A program made the translations under genes and the position numbers. From contig JAKCPI010031608.1 in assembly GCA_023213315.1 (NCBI GenBank), positions 30,385 to 94,384 on the forward strand: a stretch of 64,000 nt of DNA, written 5' to 3'. The notes beneath the pieces are model-generated. The model did no database searches. It was not told the DNA's origin and saw only the letters and a program-made list of their open reading frames with translations. Shown one piece after another: positions 63,591 to 64,000 of the stretch. Within the stretch, counting starts at the first letter, position 1, and each line of letters starts with the position of its first letter. The stretch comes from Euborellia annulipes (taxonomy: Eukaryota; Arthropoda; Insecta; Dermaptera; Anisolabididae).

Positions 63591-63790
63591 CCCCCCCCTA
63601 GAGCCCCCTAATGGTCCGATGGTATACATATTATATATCATTTTACTCGGAAGAAAGTCTAGTTTCTGGAATATATAAAAAAAATTATAGGTTATGTAAG
63701 AAAAAATATTTGCCCCCCCCCCTAATGGTCCGATGTTTACCAAAAGCTTTTCACTTCTTGGCCTCTACGGGGGGGGCCCCCCCAAAAAAA
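63591..63790. repeat. C-run-rich repeated motif
   Basis: CCCCCCCCC followed by TAATGGTCCGATG occurs at 63590-63620 and 63713-63736, about 120 bp apart, then GGGGGGGCCCCCCC at 63770-63783. Likely decayed MITE termini. Confidence 0.5.
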
Positions 63791-64000
63791 ATTCCTTTTT
63801 GTTGGGCCCTGGCCCTCCCTAGTTTATGGGTGCAAAATTTCAAAACAATTGAACAAATAGTTTTTGAGTTTTCGTTGACGAAAAAATTTACTACAGACAC
63901 ACACACACACACACAGACATCATTCCAAAAACTACTTAAATGGATTCAGGGGACCTCAAAACGCATTTTGGCAGCTTCAGAAAAATTTCGATTTTTTTAC
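63791..64000 (-). mobile_element. Family A-like remnant with (CA)n
   Basis: GGATTCAGGGGACCTCAAAA at 63944 matches family A on the minus strand (compare 4870). (CA)n at 63897-63915. The copy runs out of the window. Confidence 0.5.

Overview
This window looks like non-genic DNA from an AT-rich animal nuclear genome. Long A/T runs, (TA)n, (TC)n, (CA)n and (GA)n microsatellites, tRNA-derived SINEs, Jockey/CR1-type LINE fragments, PIF/Harbinger-like and hAT-like elements, Helitrons and Penelope-type hammerhead-like motifs all fit a metazoan. The LINE tails resemble those of arthropods, but I cannot name a species. No intact protein-coding gene, rRNA or convincing functional tRNA gene was found. 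The single candidate host exon is a 59-base open segment with good splice signals at 29752-29810.

Layout. 1-9600: Helitron pieces (176-1501, 8053-8407, 9500-9586), one carrying a SINE with a 14-bp target duplication and a nested palindrome; hAT-type MITEs (2730-2974, 8588-8850, 9055-9404); and the first copies of two abundant local families. Family A is a roughly 700-bp unit ending in a CTGGTGTGAC hairpin. Family D is a roughly 430-bp unit carrying a 15-bp TGACG minisatellite. 9600-20300: more A and D copies, two LINE 3'-end pseudogenes (12322-12645, 17465-17831), a degenerate tandem array and a 171-bp palindrome. 20300-30000: family E, two MITEs with TAA target duplications, four further TIR or Helitron elements (one Helitron next to its own empty site), and a LINE reverse-transcriptase pseudogene split by a Harbinger derivative.

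30000-42000: families L, A, E, D and F, then a nest in which an E copy holds a 2.6-kb element with AGCTAA-rich minisatellites, which itself holds a TIR MITE. 42000-52000: hammerhead-like motifs, an inverted tRNA-like SINE pair, a second Harbinger derivative, and a 419-bp element with inverted hammerhead-like motifs and a 14-bp target duplication. 52743-53880: a 16-copy array of a 71-bp repeat. 54500-57600: a truncated D copy, a palindrome with a hammerhead-like motif, and a 2.08-kb near-perfect foldback element inside a Helitron end. 58855-64000: a 300-bp tandem repeat, more A copies and three Helitron pieces.

Nothing here acts as an operon or pathway. The biology is that of non-autonomous mobile DNA: elements nested in each other, sharing hairpin modules, and recording insertion history through target duplications and empty sites.
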